Source: a virus
Length of the DNA stretch: 32,695 nt
IMG/VR virus record: IMGVR_UViG_3300020465_000060
Coordinates: 1 to 32,695 of that record
Strand: one strand, 5' to 3'
Translations under genes and position numbers: made by a program
Notes under the pieces: generated by a model
Seen by the model: the letters and a program-made list of their open reading frames with translations, nothing else
The model's database searches: none
What the model was told of the DNA's origin: nothing
Shown: one piece after another, positions 23,701-29,747 of the stretch
Layout of the letters: every line of letters begins with the position of its first letter
Numbering within the stretch: the stretch's first letter is position 1

Positions 23701-24994
23701 TACTATTGCTAATGCTGATATTAGTGGAGTTGCTTCTGATACATTCAGAGATGGATATACATTGAAGTTTGATCATAGAAATCATGGTATGCATTCAAGT
23801 CAAAATAAACTTAAGATTGTAGATTTTGGAAGTGATATTGCTCCAACAACTTTATCAGCAAATATCGATAATGATTCAACAACATTAACTGTTTCTGATG
23901 GTGCTGCATTTGCTACTTTTGAAGGAACTGCGGTTGGAGCAGGTCAAACAGGATACTTAAAGGTAGATAAAGAAATTATTTCTTATAATTCTATTTCTGG
24001 AAATGACATCACTATTGGTACTAGGGCAATTGATTCTAGTTTAAAATCAAATCATGCAGCAAATGCCTTTGTTAATAAGTATGAATTTAATGGAATTTCG
24101 TTGAGGAAAATTAACGGAGAACATAATATTGATCCTAGAGAAAAAACATTTGATAGTTATCATGTTAGAGTTGTTGATAATAGTAAAGCATTCAATATAA
24201 CAAAATCTGGTGGTGGTGATGTTCTTCAAGCATCTCAAAATGTTCCATTTGAAGTTATTGATCCAAGAATAAGTACGATTACTCCAACTGGTACAAGTAT
24301 TACTTCTAGGATTAAAACAACTTCTGGAACAAGTATAAGTGGTAATGAAGCTTCATTTATTGATAAGGGATATGAAAATATTGCTCTTAATAAATTAAAT
24401 TACTTAGATAGTCCACGAATTGTTGCTTCTAAGGTTAATGAATTTGGAATACTTAAAAATCAGAGATCATTTGCTCTTGAGATGACATTAAAAACTTCTA
24501 AAGAAGATGTTTCTCCTGTCGTTGATCTAGAGACAGCAAATATTATTACTATGAGTAATCTTGTCGATCAACCAATTTCTGATAATGATTGGGCAACAGA
24601 TAGTAGACCAAAAGTTTCTGGAATGGATCCAAATAATGCAATTTATGAGACCAAGAAGATTGCACTTGAATTTACATCCAATTCACTGTATGTTCAATTA
24701 GATGGGCATAGAGAGAAGGGAGCAAATATTCGTGCTTTCTATAAACTCTATAGGTTGGATGGAAATGAGACAACTTCTTACATTCCATTCAATACAAATG
24801 GTTTACCAGATAAAGAAGTAAATTCAAATAACAATAGAAGAGAATTTAGTGAGTATAAGTTTACTGCTGAAAATACTCCACAATTCAATGCATTTATGAT
24901 TAAAATTATTATGACTTCTACAAATCAAGCAACACCACCAAGAATTAAAAACTTTAGGTCTATTGCATTGAGATCGTTCAAAATTGACGGATAA
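17720..24994 (+). CDS. DUF4815-type baseplate/tail structural protein in the gp10 position (2424 aa)
   Basis: A 2424-residue protein. The N-terminus (SPYFDDFNEDKNYNKVLFKP, then QARELTTLQSILQNQIERFG and FFKEGSIVIPGG) is characteristic of the DUF4815 family, and a second landmark is GLESRIKNLETYTTLSLLE near residues 1118-1136. Its place after gp8 matches gp10 in cyanomyoviruses (T4 gp10 is 602 aa and forms the short-fibre attachment trimer at the wedge tip). Identity with gp10 is therefore positional. The second half holds a G-x-G-Y module (GNGYVAGD, about 1935) and an I-D-x-E...H module (about 2077-2124), shared with gp7. The C-terminal 170 residues look like a lectin-type beta sandwich. The stop overlaps the next ATG by one base. 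Confidence 0.8.
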   Translation: MTQNTNLNVSPYFDDFNEDKNYNKVLFKPGFPLQARELTTLQSILQNQIERFGQHFFKEGSIVIPGGTFYDDSYFAVKIDPNFLNIPVFNYTKFLVDNNIEIEGETSGVRATVVNRLTTPESIAGYDTLYVKYSKSGRDGVTKTFQDGENLITLSDISFLNTSIGANSPFARCVISEASKTGCSFSVSEGIFFIRGYFVKVPDSTVILDQYTNLPSYRVGLLINEEIVRASSVNSDLYDNAKGFSNEAAPGADRFKISATLHKKALTDKNDLDFIELLRVENGIVRHIVTRTQYNILADELARRTYDESGDYYVKPFSLDVRESLNDRVGNRGIYYSNQQTQNGNTPSDDILSLQVSPGKAYVRGYEVDKISTSSIDVVKPRTTKLKENASTPIRIGNYVDLENVWGSPTIGFSTSVKLLDRRCKDNGEAHRDSIVVGQARVFDFNQKSISGVSTTTHEARLYDIQTHTKVSLGATIASVPNSAQIKGKYSGSIGFATDASTDTQLIVMSDVSGQFQLNEPILINGNDTGNNITEVTDWSFDDIKALNSESGIGAGTSTFAANLLLDRRKGTFNEGIEFSFSGSAVQSGGVSDFRGLVKVGDILTYSLSTGLPVYNRVTDVDQTALTIEAVSNVDGVCSGVLASGTTPTGVDVLIPSIKQGDNPGFRMKLPHNYVSSINILDSSYIVRKQFTNVTISSVASHTFQITALSDNADLYFEPFTEQNYSLNWSTGEKEIVRESQVTISANSKELEIKTLSKTGTATLTASVRRSKLSSKDKDLVRCANLIITRSNDTSSGITTFTKNDGLTVNNVYGTRVQDDEISLNVPDVSRILGIFESTDGTDPDLPSVSVSTQSDTFTNNVLVGEEFIGASSGAVGRVVSIVSGTQLQFVYENENTFEVGESFTLKTAGILATISALVKGDTNITNNYKLDDGHREEFADYSRIVRKRGVTAPSRRMRIIYDHYTNNEGTGTLETVNSYTGLDYSTELPFVIDNWASDFLDLRPRVTTYNTSSGTSPFSFASRDFSTSASETVVSNKSVVIDYTYYQGRIDRLYLTKDGLFEVIKGSPADRPKTPLPNDEAMEIAVISLDPYIRNATAESAVKMIPHKRYTMKDIGGLESRIKNLETYTTLSLLETDTKNLSIKDPNTGLDKFKSGFFVDNFRNHASHNLTGESKFDIDMATGEMRPRSAERNVKLMFETVSTLASPTTADYRWVEDFADTNVTRSGPAVTLKFDEVEFLNQPLATRTENLNPFHIALFAGTITLNPESDFWIEEVPLGSPEVFRIDSPFNAIADLLGVEDRENGGMGASYWNSHEQTWTGSEVVGEEIINQEVISRDTERQHGNGIRDITTTVRNHDVLQTIRETGIEKTFNFDLTVGQETIDLGKKVIGVDVLYNVRSRNIEVVGKRLKPNTRYYVFMENVDMTMYAIPKLLPITMVRGSFAPADIVDSTTPAGAGVAGIRFRAATANHKEGKFNDPDDVVTILPYPLPGTTLPGSYSSTSSVLNVDTAGLAMHTKPDHLGWVKQGMSLVNMQGTAECTIDELRLVSDEKGDLIFSLHIPDPTIASNPKFLTGTSTIRLSSSATNAAVLDPGESSAEANYLASGHVQNTTEQTLAIKSAHIERKQVGSDQPISKITENLIEDIVTTDVHDTGWYDPLAQSFLVERDRFQDGIFITGGELFFKKKDNTAPVTVQLRTMRNGTPTTTIVPFGQTQIDSADVNLSDDGSAVTNFKFETPVYLQSGYEYAIVLIAPTEKYLTFITRMGEEDLILQSVSNRQPYLGSLFKSQNSSTWTPSQYEDLKFKLNKAKFVTNTASSVIFYNTELPLGKIRKQNPVIAYSNRAAVSIATTTKTYTEGHEFFQGTNTGRLVKSGGPVSLGSTTMTLMPNTGIGLTDFTYTGVGFSALTGDGTGAQATVTVASNEITQIDITSGGNGYVAGDSLLMNNLGAEGSGVKTVVAISTLTNYLVMDEVNNTFVDNADLTYVDGAGARSTIANADISGVASDTFRDGYTLKFDHRNHGMHSSQNKLKIVDFGSDIAPTTLSANIDNDSTTLTVSDGAAFATFEGTAVGAGQTGYLKVDKEIISYNSISGNDITIGTRAIDSSLKSNHAANAFVNKYEFNGISLRKINGEHNIDPREKTFDSYHVRVVDNSKAFNITKSGGGDVLQASQNVPFEVIDPRISTITPTGTSITSRIKTTSGTSISGNEASFIDKGYENIALNKLNYLDSPRIVASKVNEFGILKNQRSFALEMTLKTSKEDVSPVVDLETANIITMSNLVDQPISDNDWATDSRPKVSGMDPNNAIYETKKIALEFTSNSLYVQLDGHREKGANIRAFYKLYRLDGNETTSYIPFNTNGLPDKEVNSNNNRREFSEYKFTAENTPQFNAFMIKIIMTSTNQATPPRIKNFRSIALRSFKIDG

Positions 24995-25218
24995 TGAATA
25001 ATTTTGTAAAGGTAAAGTCAGATGTCTCTTTAGTAAGAGACATGGACTCTAATGCTATAGTAAATCAAAATAAAAGTGAATTTGATAAATTTATGAATTT
25101 ATCAGAGACAAAATATAAAGAAAAAAAGAGTTTAGATCAAGTAAAAACCGATTTAGACTCTCTAAAAACTGAAATGGAAGAGATAAAAACTCTTTTAAAG
25201 CAAATGGTGAGTAAATGA
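24994..25218 (+). CDS. Small coiled-coil protein (74 aa)
   Basis: A 74-residue protein. The first half carries SLVRDMDSNAIVNQNKSEFD, a pattern (L-V-R-D-x-x-S-x-A-I-x-N-x-N-x-x-E) that I recognise from a small protein found in nearly all T4-like cyanophages at this place. The second half (SLDQVKTDLDSLKTEMEEIKTLLKQM) is a clear heptad coiled coil. It begins in a one-base overlap (TAATG) with the preceding gene, so it is translationally coupled to it. A coiled-coil virion or assembly factor is likely but not shown. Confidence 0.75.
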   Translation: MNNFVKVKSDVSLVRDMDSNAIVNQNKSEFDKFMNLSETKYKEKKSLDQVKTDLDSLKTEMEEIKTLLKQMVSK

Positions 25219-25220
25219 TT

Positions 25221-25228
25221 TATAAATA
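25221..25228 (+). promoter_or_regulatory. T4-type late promoter before the fibre block
   Basis: TATAAATA at 25221-25228, an exact late consensus, 29 bases upstream of ATG 25258, in the only clear gap (39 bases) between genes in this part of the cluster. Confidence 0.7.
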
Positions 25229-25257
25229 CCTGAAGGTAGATTTTAACTGATTTAATA

Positions 25258-25596
25258 ATGGCAGCATACGTTAACAATATAGTAATTGATGCTGGGGCTG
25301 ATTTTAATCAGACTTACACACTTGAAGATAATAATAGTGCTCCTTTGGATTTAACAGGGTATACAGGTGATTCAAAGTTAAAGAAGCATCCAGCTTCTTT
25401 AAACGATACTGCAACTTTTACTGTATCATTCCCTAATAGAACACAAGGACAATTGAAGATATCATTGACAGATACCATTACCAAGACATTAAAGTCTGGT
25501 AGATATAGTTATGATATACTAGTCACTGATGCTGGTGGTACAAAAACCAGAGTTGTTGGTGGTAGTGCAATTGTGACTGCTGGAGTTACCCTATAG
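25258..25596 (+). CDS. Small beta-sandwich virion protein (112 aa)
   Basis: A 112-residue protein with the pattern of small phage Ig-like fibre/baseplate proteins: FNQTYTLEDNNSAPLDLTGYTG, then alternating beta strands, then LKSGRYSYDILVTDAGGTKTRVVGGSAIVTAGVTL. The motif strand-D-L-T-G-Y-T and strand-S-G-R-Y-x-Y-D is common in phage proteins that sit at the base of host-recognition fibres. It follows a late promoter and opens the fibre block. No enzyme motif. Exact role unknown. Confidence 0.7.
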   Translation: MAAYVNNIVIDAGADFNQTYTLEDNNSAPLDLTGYTGDSKLKKHPASLNDTATFTVSFPNRTQGQLKISLTDTITKTLKSGRYSYDILVTDAGGTKTRVVGGSAIVTAGVTL

Positions 25597-25600
25597 AAAT

Positions 25601-25828
25601 ATGGCAGACATTAAAGTTCGAGTTGGATCGAAAAACGCTACTAAAGTTGTATCTGCGATTGCAGGTAGTGGAGGTACTTTAGGGGCATTAGGTGACGTTG
25701 ACATTTCTGGTGGACTTGGTAATGGAATGGTATTAGTTTACAATACCTCCACATCTAAATGGGAAGCCACATCGGAATTGACCCCAGGAGCAACACAAAA
25801 CTTAAATATCAACGGAGGTAGCTTTTAA
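25601..25828 (+). CDS. Small tail-fibre-associated protein (75 aa)
   Basis: A 75-residue protein. The centre reads LGDVDISGGLGNGMVLVYNT followed by KWEATSEL, the common L-x-D-V-D...L-V-Y-N-x-x-x-x-K-W repeat of phage fibre proteins, and the protein ends NINGGSF. Here the repeat is carried as a single stand-alone copy. Its last codons contain GGAGGT (25814-25819), which serves as ribosome binding site for the following gene, whose ATG abuts the stop codon. Probably a virion fibre or fibre-linker subunit. Confidence 0.65.
   Translation: MADIKVRVGSKNATKVVSAIAGSGGTLGALGDVDISGGLGNGMVLVYNTSTSKWEATSELTPGATQNLNINGGSF
25814..25819 (+). promoter_or_regulatory. Ribosome binding site GGAGGT inside Gly-Gly codons
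   Basis: GGAGGT encodes the Gly-Gly of the C-terminal NGGSF and lies 9 bases before ATG 25829. Confidence 0.6.
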
Positions 25829-27274
25829 ATGGCCAGTATTATTCGAGTAAAAAGATCGACTGGTGCAGCTGCTCCGTCAACTATAAATTATGGTGAATTA
25901 GCGGTCACCATGACCAATGGAACCCAAGGAAATGGGGGTGGTAGATTATACGTAGGTAATAACGATAATCCAGATTCTAATCCAATTAGTATCGGTGGTA
26001 AGTATTACACCGATATGATGTCAAATACACCAGGAACAGTCGCTGGTGGTGCAAATGCAAATGGTAGTACACTGTCTAATGGATTTATTCCAATTCTTGA
26101 TGTATCGACTGCAGGTAGTCCTGGTTTAAATGCTACTGGACTTGGTGCAGGAACTGCTGATGCAAGTATGCCAAGAGTTGATCAGTGGAACATAGACAAT
26201 TTAACGATTGATGGAAATACAATATATTCAAATGATACTAATGGAGATATCAATTTCGTTACCAATGGTTCACCAGGATCTAATGGTCATATCGTAATCA
26301 ACGATGATACTAAACTATCATTTGGTGCCAATAAAGATTCTAGTATTGAGTATGATGAAGATGGTACAGATAAGATTCAGGTAACTGGTAAAGCGTGGGT
26401 TTATAATAATGGAGTACAGATTGTAGGTGGTCTTCAAATTGATAATATTGGAATTTCTTCTAATGTTATTTCAACTAAGACTGGTGGTGGAAATACATTA
26501 TATCTTGACCCATATCCTGATGGATTGAGTAGTGATGGTTTAGTTGTAGTTAAAGGTAGTTTGCAGGTTGATGGAACAACAACTACTGTTAACTCTACCA
26601 ATGCTACTGTAAATGATCCAGTTATGGTTATTGGTGATGTTACTAGTAAGAGAACAGTTACTGCTACTGTTGGATCTGGTACTTCTGCAATTACTCTTGA
26701 TGGTATTGTTGGTGTTAATACTGGAGATACTATTACTGGTAGTTCAGCACTTCCAGGTGCAGGAACAACAACTATAGCATATTATGGAACAGCTGCTGGA
26801 ATTTCAACAGTTTATATTGATGGTCAAACAACTGCTGGTATTACAACAACCACTCAATTGACTATTACACATGGTTATGATACTAATACTGACCGTGGTA
26901 TTGCTTATAATTATAACACTAGTTCTGGAGTATCAAATAACAAAACTGGTTTCTTTGGTATGAATGATAGTGCTGGAGAATCCAACACTAATGTTCCAGA
27001 AAGATCATGGACTTTTATCCCAGAGGCTACCGTAACAGGTAATGTTGCTGCTGGTGTAAGAGGATTCTTAGATGTTAAAGGTATCTACTACCAAGGTGCA
27101 ACTAGTGGATCAGGAGATTGGTGGTCTAGTGGTGCAGCATATTTTGATGCTAATGGTAAGTTAACTTCAACTTCAAACCCTGCTGCAGGTATCTCTACTT
27201 CCAACTATATACTAACAACGAATGCTTCTGGCATTCCAGTCTGGACGACAACAATCGATGGAGGTCAATTCTAA
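25829..27274 (+). CDS. Tail fibre/adhesin-like structural protein (481 aa)
   Basis: A 481-residue protein starting MASIIRVKRSTGAAAPSTINYGELAVTMT (shortened pattern: I-x-R-V-K-R-S-T-G...P-S-x-x-x-Y-G-E-L-A-V), the usual N-terminal attachment domain of many phage fibre proteins. The middle carries GSLQVDGTTTTVNSTNATV and DRGIAYNY...NKTGFFGMNDS blocks that I associate with cyanophage fibre proteins. An inserted segment (about 275-345) is Thr/Gly/Ile-rich with G-I-S-T/G-I-T-T repeats. It ends TTIDGGQF. In T4 the whisker gene wac sits just before gene 13, so a fibre/whisker role fits the position, but no wac similarity is evident. It is probably a trimeric host-contact protein. Confidence 0.7.
   Translation: MASIIRVKRSTGAAAPSTINYGELAVTMTNGTQGNGGGRLYVGNNDNPDSNPISIGGKYYTDMMSNTPGTVAGGANANGSTLSNGFIPILDVSTAGSPGLNATGLGAGTADASMPRVDQWNIDNLTIDGNTIYSNDTNGDINFVTNGSPGSNGHIVINDDTKLSFGANKDSSIEYDEDGTDKIQVTGKAWVYNNGVQIVGGLQIDNIGISSNVISTKTGGGNTLYLDPYPDGLSSDGLVVVKGSLQVDGTTTTVNSTNATVNDPVMVIGDVTSKRTVTATVGSGTSAITLDGIVGVNTGDTITGSSALPGAGTTTIAYYGTAAGISTVYIDGQTTAGITTTTQLTITHGYDTNTDRGIAYNYNTSSGVSNNKTGFFGMNDSAGESNTNVPERSWTFIPEATVTGNVAAGVRGFLDVKGIYYQGATSGSGDWWSSGAAYFDANGKLTSTSNPAAGISTSNYILTTNASGIPVWTTTIDGGQF
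27260..27265 (+). promoter_or_regulatory. Ribosome binding site GGAGGT inside Gly-Gly codons
   Basis: GGAGGT encodes the Gly-Gly of the C-terminal DGGQF and lies 11 bases before ATG 27277. Same arrangement as at 25814-25819. Confidence 0.55.
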
Positions 27275-27276
27275 AC

Positions 27277-27468
27277 ATGAATCGTGAACTTGATGTGAAT
27301 ATTTTGGTTAATCATTATCATAAAAAATTATCAGAATTGATTAATCAAAACGTTCTAATGGAAGCAAAAATAGCATCTATGACCAAAGACTATATGGATT
27401 TGGAAGAACAGTTTCTCAAATTACAAAATGGAGAAACAGAAGATAACGAAGAAGGATTCGACGAATGA
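27277..27468 (+). CDS. Small coiled-coil protein before gp13 (63 aa)
   Basis: A 63-residue protein: MNRELDVNILVNHYHKKLSE followed by a helix with heptad spacing (LINQNVLMEAKIASMTKDYM, then DLEEQFLKLQ) and an acidic tail (ETEDNEEGFDE). It overlaps the gp13 start by 4 bases (ATGA). Small coiled-coil proteins at this location are common in cyanomyoviruses; possible fibre-assembly or neck accessory role, not shown. Confidence 0.7.
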   Translation: MNRELDVNILVNHYHKKLSELINQNVLMEAKIASMTKDYMDLEEQFLKLQNGETEDNEEGFDE

Positions 27469-28289
27469 GCAAACCATCAACCAGACAAGGATTAATAGAT
27501 TATAGTCTACGAAGACTAGGATATCCTGTATTGGAAATTAATGTAGATGATGATCAGATTGATGATCTGGTAGATGACGCTCTACAATATTTTCAAGAAA
27601 GACATTTTGATGGTATTGAGAGAACTTTTTTAAAGCACAAAGTAACTTTAGAAGAAAAAACAATACTTGAGGGAGGTGCTTCTGGAATTACAACTAGTAC
27701 AGCAACAACTGGTGTTGGTGTAACTACATTAGGATGGCAAGAAAATTATAATTTTTTACAACTACCAGATCATGTGATTGGTGTAGAAAAAGTATTTAAG
27801 ATGGATAATAGTACCATATCTAGTGGACTATTTAATCTTAAGTACCAGTTGTTCTTGAATGATCTTTATTATTATGGAGCACTTGATTTATTAAATTATA
27901 CAATGACGAAAACCTATATGGAAGATTTGAGTAGATTAATTACTCCAGATATTCAAATTAGGTTTAATAAAAAACAACATAGATTGTATATGGATATTGA
28001 TTGGAAGGAATTTACTGAAGACCAGTATATAATTTTAGATTGTTATAGAATTGTAGATCCAGCAAATGCATCAGATATCTATAATGATTTCTGGTTAAAA
28101 CGGTATTTAACCGCAATTATTAAGAAACAGTGGGGGCAAAATCTTATTAAGTTCCAAGGAGTTATGTTACCTGGTGGAGTTCAATTAAATGGTAGACAGA
28201 TTTACGATGATGCAGTAAAAGAAATTGAGCAAATTGAATATGAACTTAGGAACGAGTACGAACTTCCTCCACTGGATATGATAGGATAA
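27465..28289 (+). CDS. 13: Neck protein gp13 (head completion)
   Basis: A 274-residue protein (T4 gp13 is 309 aa). N-terminus STRQGLIDYSLRRLGYPVLE then DDDQIDDLVDDALQYFQERH, typical of gp13; later blocks are YNFLQLPDHVIGVEKVF, QIRFNKKQHRLYMDIDW and the C-terminal FWLKRYLTAIIKKQWGQN with LPGGVQLNGRQIYDDA. gp13 binds the portal after packaging and, with gp14, forms the collar to which the tail attaches. A Thr/Gly-rich insertion with G-V-G-V-T-T (about residues 75-90) carries the same short peptide seen in gp7 and gp8. Immediately upstream of gp14, 4-base gap. Confidence 0.92.
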   Translation: MSKPSTRQGLIDYSLRRLGYPVLEINVDDDQIDDLVDDALQYFQERHFDGIERTFLKHKVTLEEKTILEGGASGITTSTATTGVGVTTLGWQENYNFLQLPDHVIGVEKVFKMDNSTISSGLFNLKYQLFLNDLYYYGALDLLNYTMTKTYMEDLSRLITPDIQIRFNKKQHRLYMDIDWKEFTEDQYIILDCYRIVDPANASDIYNDFWLKRYLTAIIKKQWGQNLIKFQGVMLPGGVQLNGRQIYDDAVKEIEQIEYELRNEYELPPLDMIG

Positions 28290-28293
28290 TGTT

Positions 28294-29724
28294 ATGCCAC
28301 TTTCTCCGTATTTCCTTCAAGGATCATCCAATGAACAAAGATTAGTTCAGGATCTAATTAATGAACAATTAAAAATTTATGGACAGGACGTAGTATATCT
28401 TCCAAGAAATGTCATAAACAAAAATACTATTATGAAAGAGGTTACTGCCTCTGTATTTGATGATGCTTATCGGATGGAAGCATATTTGTTAAATTATGAA
28501 GGATTTGAAGGTAATGGAGATATTTTATCTAAATTTGGAGTTCAAACAACTGATCAAGTTACTTTTGTAGTATCTAAAGAAAGGTATGAGGATTTTATTA
28601 GTCCATTTATGGCAGCAGATAGTCAAATTGAATTAGCAACAAGGCCAGAAGAAGGTGATTTAATATACTTACCTTTAGATAATACTATGTTTGAGATTAA
28701 GTATGTTGAAGGTAAGAAACCATTTTATCAGTTGAATAATCTCTATGTTTACACATTAAGTTGTGAAGTAATGGATTATGCTGCTGATGAACTAATTGAT
28801 ACAAGTATTGCTGAAGTTGATGAGGCTGCAGTTGAGTTTGGATTTACACAGAGACTTACTATGGTTGGTCTTGGTGCATCAACAGCATCTGCTACTGTTG
28901 TTATAGCAGAAAATACTGGATCACTTGGAACTGGACGTTATTCAGTATCTCAAGTTGATTTAATTAATGATGGAACTGGATATACAATTGCACCATTAGT
29001 TGGAATTGCTACTGCTCCAAGTGGTGGTACGAATGCAACTGCTGTTGCAATCATGACAAGTAGAACTGGACAGACGGGTCAATCGATTGATAGTATTCAA
29101 CTTACCAATCCAGGTTATGGTTACAGTGTACCACCTGTTATTACTATTAGAAGTCAGAATGCATTCGGAACTGGTGGTATTGCAACTGCTATAATTTCAC
29201 AAGGATCTTTAACTATACCAACTATAAACGATCCTGGTGCAGAATACGGAACAACACCAACTGTTCTTATTGGAGTTGCTCCAGTTGGTGGAACTAACGC
29301 AGCATCTGTTGCTATAGTTAATACTGCTGGTGGAATAAGTCAGATTAGATATACTAATGCTGGTGCTGGATATACTGTAGTACCAAATGTTATTATAGAT
29401 GCTCCTGCTTCTGGTATTAACACTGGAAATTATCTCTTTAGAGAAATGGTTAAAGGTGTTTCTACTGGAACTACTGCATATGTTGAATCTTGGGATAGTG
29501 ATGATAGAATTCTTAAGATTAACAATATTTCTGGAAGTGGATTTGCAATTGGAGAAGCAGTTGTTGGTATAGGAACTTCTAATAATGGATCTGATGCTAA
29601 GTATATTGTCCAGAGTACATCTGACCAAGATGAGTATGATCTCTACAATGAAAATATTCTTGTAGAGTCAGAAGCAGATGCCATTTTGGACTTTACTGAA
29701 GATAACCCATTCGGTGACTTCTAA
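28294..29724 (+). CDS. 14: Neck protein gp14 with a large repeat insertion
   Basis: A 476-residue protein; T4 gp14 is 256 aa. The first 190 residues are gp14-like (QGSSNEQRLVQDLINEQLKI, VYLPRNVINKNTIMKE, LIYLPLDNTMFEIKYVEGKK), and the C-terminus YNENILVESEADAILDFTED-NPFGDF is the conserved gp14 end. Between them (about 192-395) lie four G-x-G-Y...P-x-V-x-I modules, near residues 230, 274, 316 and 358, followed by a module with GVSTGTTAYVESWDSDDRIL and VGIGTSNNG. Thus the size increase is an insertion inside the protein and not an extension. gp14 caps the gp13 ring and meets the tail end. Confidence 0.9.
   Translation: MPLSPYFLQGSSNEQRLVQDLINEQLKIYGQDVVYLPRNVINKNTIMKEVTASVFDDAYRMEAYLLNYEGFEGNGDILSKFGVQTTDQVTFVVSKERYEDFISPFMAADSQIELATRPEEGDLIYLPLDNTMFEIKYVEGKKPFYQLNNLYVYTLSCEVMDYAADELIDTSIAEVDEAAVEFGFTQRLTMVGLGASTASATVVIAENTGSLGTGRYSVSQVDLINDGTGYTIAPLVGIATAPSGGTNATAVAIMTSRTGQTGQSIDSIQLTNPGYGYSVPPVITIRSQNAFGTGGIATAIISQGSLTIPTINDPGAEYGTTPTVLIGVAPVGGTNAASVAIVNTAGGISQIRYTNAGAGYTVVPNVIIDAPASGINTGNYLFREMVKGVSTGTTAYVESWDSDDRILKINNISGSGFAIGEAVVGIGTSNNGSDAKYIVQSTSDQDEYDLYNENILVESEADAILDFTEDNPFGDF
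28900..29420 (+). repeat. Four tandem G-x-G-Y modules in gp14
   Basis: Four units of about 42 residues (roughly 125 bases), each with N-x-G/P-G-x-G/E-Y followed by P-x-V-x-I. The copies differ clearly, so they are old or diversified. The same unit occurs in gp7, gp8 and the gp10-like protein. Confidence 0.75.
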
Positions 29725-29740
29725 ATATAATATAAGGAGG
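29721..29740 (+). promoter_or_regulatory. Late-promoter-like CTAAATATA and strong ribosome binding site before gp15
   Basis: CTAAATATA (29721-29729, also at 3106-3114) is followed by AAGGAGG (29734-29740), 7 bases before ATG 29748. The Shine-Dalgarno sequence is among the strongest in the window. Promoter function is uncertain because the distance to the gene is short. Confidence 0.4.
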
Positions 29741-29747
29741 ACTTGAT

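Noticed and set aside
29209-29628. 139-codon minus-strand frame within gp14
   Set aside because: Extremely Ser/Asn/Ile-rich translation produced by the complement of the Gly/Thr/Ala repeat codons in the gp14 insertion.
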